35,016 bases of DNA from an uncultured Lachnospiraceae bacterium (GTDB taxonomy: Bacteria; Bacillota; Clostridia; Lachnospirales; Lachnospiraceae): the NCBI GenBank assembly GCA_948470905.1, contig CAOKQK010000034.1:1-35016 (forward strand), in the 5' to 3' direction. A model generated the notes under the pieces. The model had not been told where the DNA came from and made no database searches. It saw only the letters and a program-made list of their open reading frames with translations. Below, one piece after another: positions 32,182 to 35,016 of the stretch. Made by a program: the position numbers and the translations under genes. The first letter of the stretch is position 1. Each line of letters starts with the position of its first letter.

Positions 32182-32320
32182 GCTGTATGCTGGACAGCGT
32201 AACTTGTTATGTCGGCTCCTGTCTGTCTGAAATAGGAGAGAAGGAGCGGAGGGGGATTTTGAGAAGGTCTCTGTAACGAAACGGCCAAAAAAAGGATATA
32301 TGGGCAAGGAGGAAGAAAAG

Positions 32321-33130
32321 ATGTTAATAACAGAGTTGAAAAGAGCCTTTTGCTCCAAACCTTTTTGGGTGACTTGCGGGATTACACTGGCAATGCTTGC
32401 CTTCGGCAGCAGTGATTATCTGCCGCCTTCCTATGCCACAATTGAACTTCCTAACCCCTGGTGGATTTATTACTTTCATTGTTTTTTCTTAGGAATGAAA
32501 ACTATGCTGCCAGTGTTTTATCCCATTGTGGTTATGATTCCCTATGTTCTCTCCTATCGGAGGGATCGAGACAGCGGTTACAGGCAGCTTATTTTGCTCA
32601 AGACCTCTCGGAAAGCTTATCTGGGGGCGAAAGCATTGGCGGTTGGTATTTCGGCATTTGTGGCTGTCCTGTTGCCTTGTCTCGCATGGATTCCGGTTTG
32701 CAGGTTGTCAGGGGATACGGATTGGGAATACGCCTTGCAGTACTACGGAGACAATATTCATTTTATGCCTTCCTTTTATGAGGAGCATGTGGTTCTGTAT
32801 TGTGTAATGTATGCTTTTCATGCCGCTCTATTAGGCGCTGTGTTTGCCATACTGGGACTGGGCTTGAGCGCTGTGATTAAAAACAGGTATCTGGCACTGC
32901 TGCTGCCTTTTTGCTACGCTATTTTTTCATCATCCATCCTTGTATCTCTCTTAAGAGACACATTTATCGGGTGTAGTTTTGAAGTGATGAAACTGATGCC
33001 GTTACAATTATATTATTACAAAGAGGCGTATCCATTGGGATTTTGGACAGTTCCGATTTACGAGGCAGTACTGACAGCGGTTGGATTGGCGTTGTATCTG
33101 GGAGGGGATTATCATGCTGGCAAAGCTTAA
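32321..33130 (+). CDS. ABC-2 type permease subunit 1
   Basis: 269 residues with about six hydrophobic segments and a cytoplasmic start (MLITELKRAFCSKPFW). The segment YVLSYRRDRDSGYRQLILLK after the second membrane helix is the ABC-2 type cytoplasmic motif. An ATG at 32300 is in frame, but the ATG at 32321 is preceded by AAGGAGG at 8 nt. It overlaps the next gene by 17 bp. With the following two membrane proteins and the ATPase it forms one export operon. The cargo is unknown; such multi-permease units often export or resist peptides such as bacteriocins. Confidence 0.78.
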   Translation: MLITELKRAFCSKPFWVTCGITLAMLAFGSSDYLPPSYATIELPNPWWIYYFHCFFLGMKTMLPVFYPIVVMIPYVLSYRRDRDSGYRQLILLKTSRKAYLGAKALAVGISAFVAVLLPCLAWIPVCRLSGDTDWEYALQYYGDNIHFMPSFYEEHVVLYCVMYAFHAALLGAVFAILGLGLSAVIKNRYLALLLPFCYAIFSSSILVSLLRDTFIGCSFEVMKLMPLQLYYYKEAYPLGFWTVPIYEAVLTAVGLALYLGGDYHAGKA

Positions 33131-33869
33131 GCTGGAATGGGGGGAGTTTTGTTTTTGGAAAAAGCTGATCCTCCAAAGCCTTCTTTCGGTTATGGCGGCA
33201 TATGTACATCTGGATTCCTTATTGATGAATTGGCCGGGGGCATCTGTTGGCGAATATATTGTATACTCGTTGACACAGGAAAATTATTTCCTGGTATTGT
33301 TTCCTTTCCTGTGCCTGGTATGGACCAGTGGAAGGAATCATGAGATTTGCAGATACCCTCTTTTGCTCCGATACCGGACCAGGAATGAATTTTTTTTGAT
33401 TCGGTTTCTGGCAAAAGCTTTTTTTGCTGCGGCGGTACTGCTGGAACATATAGGAATTCTTCTTGTAATGGGACACTCGCTCCCCATTGCTTCACAGATG
33501 CTTTTTGTGTCTTCCGGGCATCCGGTGGGAATTATCATCATGCAATTTTTCAATCTCCTTTGTTATGTCTGTGTGATGATCCTGCTATATGAATTATTGC
33601 TTCATGTGACAGGGAATGCAATGCCGGGTGTGATGTTGACGGCATCGGTTTCGCTGATGAATCTTTTAGTGGTAAAGCTGGTAGTGAAAGCGGTAGTGGT
33701 GTGGACACCATGGGGGAATACTGCTTACAGGCTGTTTGGGCAGGAGAGACCGGGTTATCGGTTTTATGGGATGTACTGGATATTCCTGCTGCTGCTTTTG
33801 TTTTATCTGGCAGATAAATTGAATGGGAGAAAGGATTTTTGTTTTGAGGAAACACATAAGACTGGTTAG
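33114..33869 (+). CDS. ABC transporter membrane subunit 2
   Basis: 251 residues, polytopic (five to six hydrophobic segments), starting MLAKLKLEWGEFCFWKKL. The charged segment RNHEICRYPLLLRYRTRNEF between hydrophobic parts occupies the place of the ABC-2 cytoplasmic loop. GGGAGGGG precedes the ATG at 33114; an earlier in-frame ATG at 33081 lacks such a site. The gene overlaps subunit 1 by 17 bp and subunit 3 by about 26 bp, so translation is coupled. It is not a clear member of a named family and was assigned by topology and context. Confidence 0.7.
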   Translation: MLAKLKLEWGEFCFWKKLILQSLLSVMAAYVHLDSLLMNWPGASVGEYIVYSLTQENYFLVLFPFLCLVWTSGRNHEICRYPLLLRYRTRNEFFLIRFLAKAFFAAAVLLEHIGILLVMGHSLPIASQMLFVSSGHPVGIIIMQFFNLLCYVCVMILLYELLLHVTGNAMPGVMLTASVSLMNLLVVKLVVKAVVVWTPWGNTAYRLFGQERPGYRFYGMYWIFLLLLLFYLADKLNGRKDFCFEETHKTG

Positions 33870-34497
33870 CAGTTTTTTTGTTTTTTACCTGCTTGCGTGG
33901 TATTCCCAATCATTTTTAAGGGAGACCGGAGAAGAATTATTGGTCTGTACCTGGAATCATACATTTTACAGGTTTGGTCCCGACTGTATTTTTTGGGTTG
34001 CCATGCGTTTGGCGGCATGGCTCTCTGTTTATATGCACTTACTGCATCTGGAGAGTGGTTTTTCCCTCTATCTTTTTTTAAGACAGAAAAGCTATGGAAA
34101 AGTATTTCTTCACACATATTTGGGATGTGTGGGGCGGGCTGTGTACTATTATGGAGGCGGAACACTGATTATGGCAATTTCCCACGGTCTGACGGTACCT
34201 GGTGTGAATCCGGGGAATTTGCTGCAGCAGAGTGGTATGTTAATCATTCTGGTGGAGGAAGGCTTGGAAGCATTGAGTTTCTGCCTTGCAGCGTATGTGC
34301 TCCATTGCATATTCAGAAAGGCAGAGGCGGGGTTTTTGGCAGTCCTTGCAGGGAGACTGCTGCTAAACTTTGTAACCGGTGGGGGACGCCCTGATCTCCC
34401 GATTCAGCTGGCGGTGAATCTGGTTATGGTATGTGTGGTTTTCTTTCTTGCGTTTCGTGATTTTGCGGAAAAATATGTAGATATGTATGCTGCATAA
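33844..34497 (+). CDS. ABC transporter membrane subunit 3
   Basis: 217 residues, with about six hydrophobic segments and no recognised motif beyond topology. Two starts are possible: the ATG at 33823 without a ribosome binding site, and the TTG at 33844 with AGAAAGGA 8 nt upstream. The latter gives a basic start (LRKHIRLVSSFFVFYLL) and is preferred. The charged LRQKSYGKVFLHTYLG stretch after the second membrane segment parallels the loops in subunits 1 and 2. It probably completes the membrane part of the exporter. Confidence 0.68.
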   Translation: MRKHIRLVSSFFVFYLLAWYSQSFLRETGEELLVCTWNHTFYRFGPDCIFWVAMRLAAWLSVYMHLLHLESGFSLYLFLRQKSYGKVFLHTYLGCVGRAVYYYGGGTLIMAISHGLTVPGVNPGNLLQQSGMLIILVEEGLEALSFCLAAYVLHCIFRKAEAGFLAVLAGRLLLNFVTGGGRPDLPIQLAVNLVMVCVVFFLAFRDFAEKYVDMYAA

Positions 34498-34548
34498 CGC
34501 CGGAATTTATCGTATTGAATTGCTCAAACATATATGGCTGGCGTTATG
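34493..34548. repeat. inverted repeat after permease subunit 3
   Basis: CATAACGCC (34493-34501) and GGCGTTATG (34540-34548) are perfect 9-bp complements over a 38-nt loop; the left arm contains the stop codon. No T run follows. It could stabilise or separate the upstream message from the ATPase gene. The rest of the 170-bp gap shows nothing else. Confidence 0.5.
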
Positions 34549-34667
34549 GAGTCGGATTACTGGGAAATTTTAACTGTTAAGGAGTATAAATAAGTATAAA
34601 TAAAGGAAACAGCAGGCAGGATAGATTTGCTGCAGGTGTCGGAAATATAAAAGGTGGGATAGAAAAT

Positions 34668-35016
34668 ATGGTAAAATCGGAAAGTATCGTGAAAGTGGAA
34701 CATGTGAAAAAGGCATATAAGGGTAATTTGCTTTTTACGGATCTTAATCTCCATGTGGAACGGGGAGAGAGCTGCGCCATCGTAGGAGAAAACGGTTCCG
34801 GAAAAAGCGTGCTGCTCAAAATGATCTGCGGGCTAGTCAGACCGGATGCCGGGGAAATTACGGTGGGCGGGGAGAAACTGGAAAAGGGGAATTTTCCGAA
34901 GGATATAGGTGTCATTCTGGATAATGCAGGATTCCTGCCCAATGAAACGGGTCTGAAAAATCTCTCTATCATAGCGGGAATATCCTCCGCCCCGTACTTC
35001 CTAATCATAATACCAT
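34668..35016 (+). CDS. ABC transporter ATP-binding protein (partial, possibly disrupted)
   Basis: 116 codons up to the window edge. The start MVKSESIVKVEHVKKAYKGN and Walker A GENGSGKS (40-47) followed by LKMICGLVRPDAGEI are unmistakable, and a GGTGGGA site precedes the ATG. Up to NLSIIAGI (about residue 104) the sequence follows the ABC pattern. The next residues (SSAPYFLIIIP) do not, where RGKI-type sequence is expected. On the opposite strand these last ~45 bases read MIRKYGAEDIPAMIE, a typical GNAT beginning. The gene may be cut by a rearrangement or an assembly join near 34,964-34,980. Otherwise it would be the ATPase for the three membrane subunits upstream. Confidence 0.82.
   Translation, partial: MVKSESIVKVEHVKKAYKGNLLFTDLNLHVERGESCAIVGENGSGKSVLLKMICGLVRPDAGEITVGGEKLEKGNFPKDIGVILDNAGFLPNETGLKNLSIIAGISSAPYFLIIIP

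Overview
The window looks like chromosomal DNA of a Gram-positive anaerobe of the Lachnospiraceae/Clostridia type. The support is a PolC-type replicative polymerase next to ispG, a comM-dprA pair, strong GGAGG-type ribosome binding sites, TTGaca-N17-TATAAT promoters, and c-di-GMP signalling proteins. Taxonomy is inferred from gene content only. Long GC-rich stretches (about 1-17,170 and 20,066-26,210) carry conserved genes. They are interrupted by AT-rich stretches (about 17,180-20,000 and 26,300-29,700) with small accessory genes and gene remnants.

Region 1 (148-12,244) is one long unidirectional cluster: a secreted/membrane-anchored protein, an ABC ATPase and permease, a DUF4175-like membrane protein with a Gly-Ser-Asp repeat tail, a MoxR AAA+ ATPase, a DUF58 protein, and a 1505-residue membrane protein with three von Willebrand A domains. 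It resembles the MoxR-DUF58-VWA (Bat-like) envelope chaperone clusters, here joined to an ABC exporter. Two short inverted-repeat elements (MITE-like) sit exactly at stop codons at 5,601 and 12,245 and bracket the MoxR-DUF58-VWA part.

Region 2 (12,441-17,174) holds a degenerate HD-GYP protein, a pair of structured intergenic repeats, comM (yifB) and dprA. comM and dprA are each preceded by a related hairpin leader. Region 3 (17,175-20,000, AT-rich) has a candidate small RNA made of a promoter, part of the same intergenic repeat and a terminator. It also holds the remains of a Cof-type HAD phosphatase gene, a DUF2716 protein, a helical-repeat-like protein and an intact HAD phosphatase. Region 4 (19,982-26,316) is ispG-polC with its own promoter, a 60-bp tandem repeat between the genes, and a terminator.

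Region 5 (26,317-29,660, AT-rich) has a remnant of a transposase-like winged-helix C-terminus, an unknown membrane-anchored protein, a GNAT acetyltransferase, a MATE transporter and an HxlR-type regulator remnant. Region 6 (29,646-32,181) is a TetR regulator with a near-perfect 20-bp palindromic operator, probably co-transcribed with a membrane diguanylate cyclase. Region 7 (32,321-end) is an ABC-2 export operon with three membrane subunits and an ATPase that runs off the window; its last ~40 bases look rearranged.

A recurrent theme is in-frame minisatellites. The DUF4175-like protein, the VWA protein and PolC all carry 24-bp (8-residue) repeats in linkers or tails, DprA carries 39-bp repeats, and the ispG-polC spacer carries 59/60-bp repeats. 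With the structured intergenic repeats and the MITE pair, this suggests a genome rich in small repeat families. I found no CRISPR array, tRNA, rRNA, complete IS or prophage.
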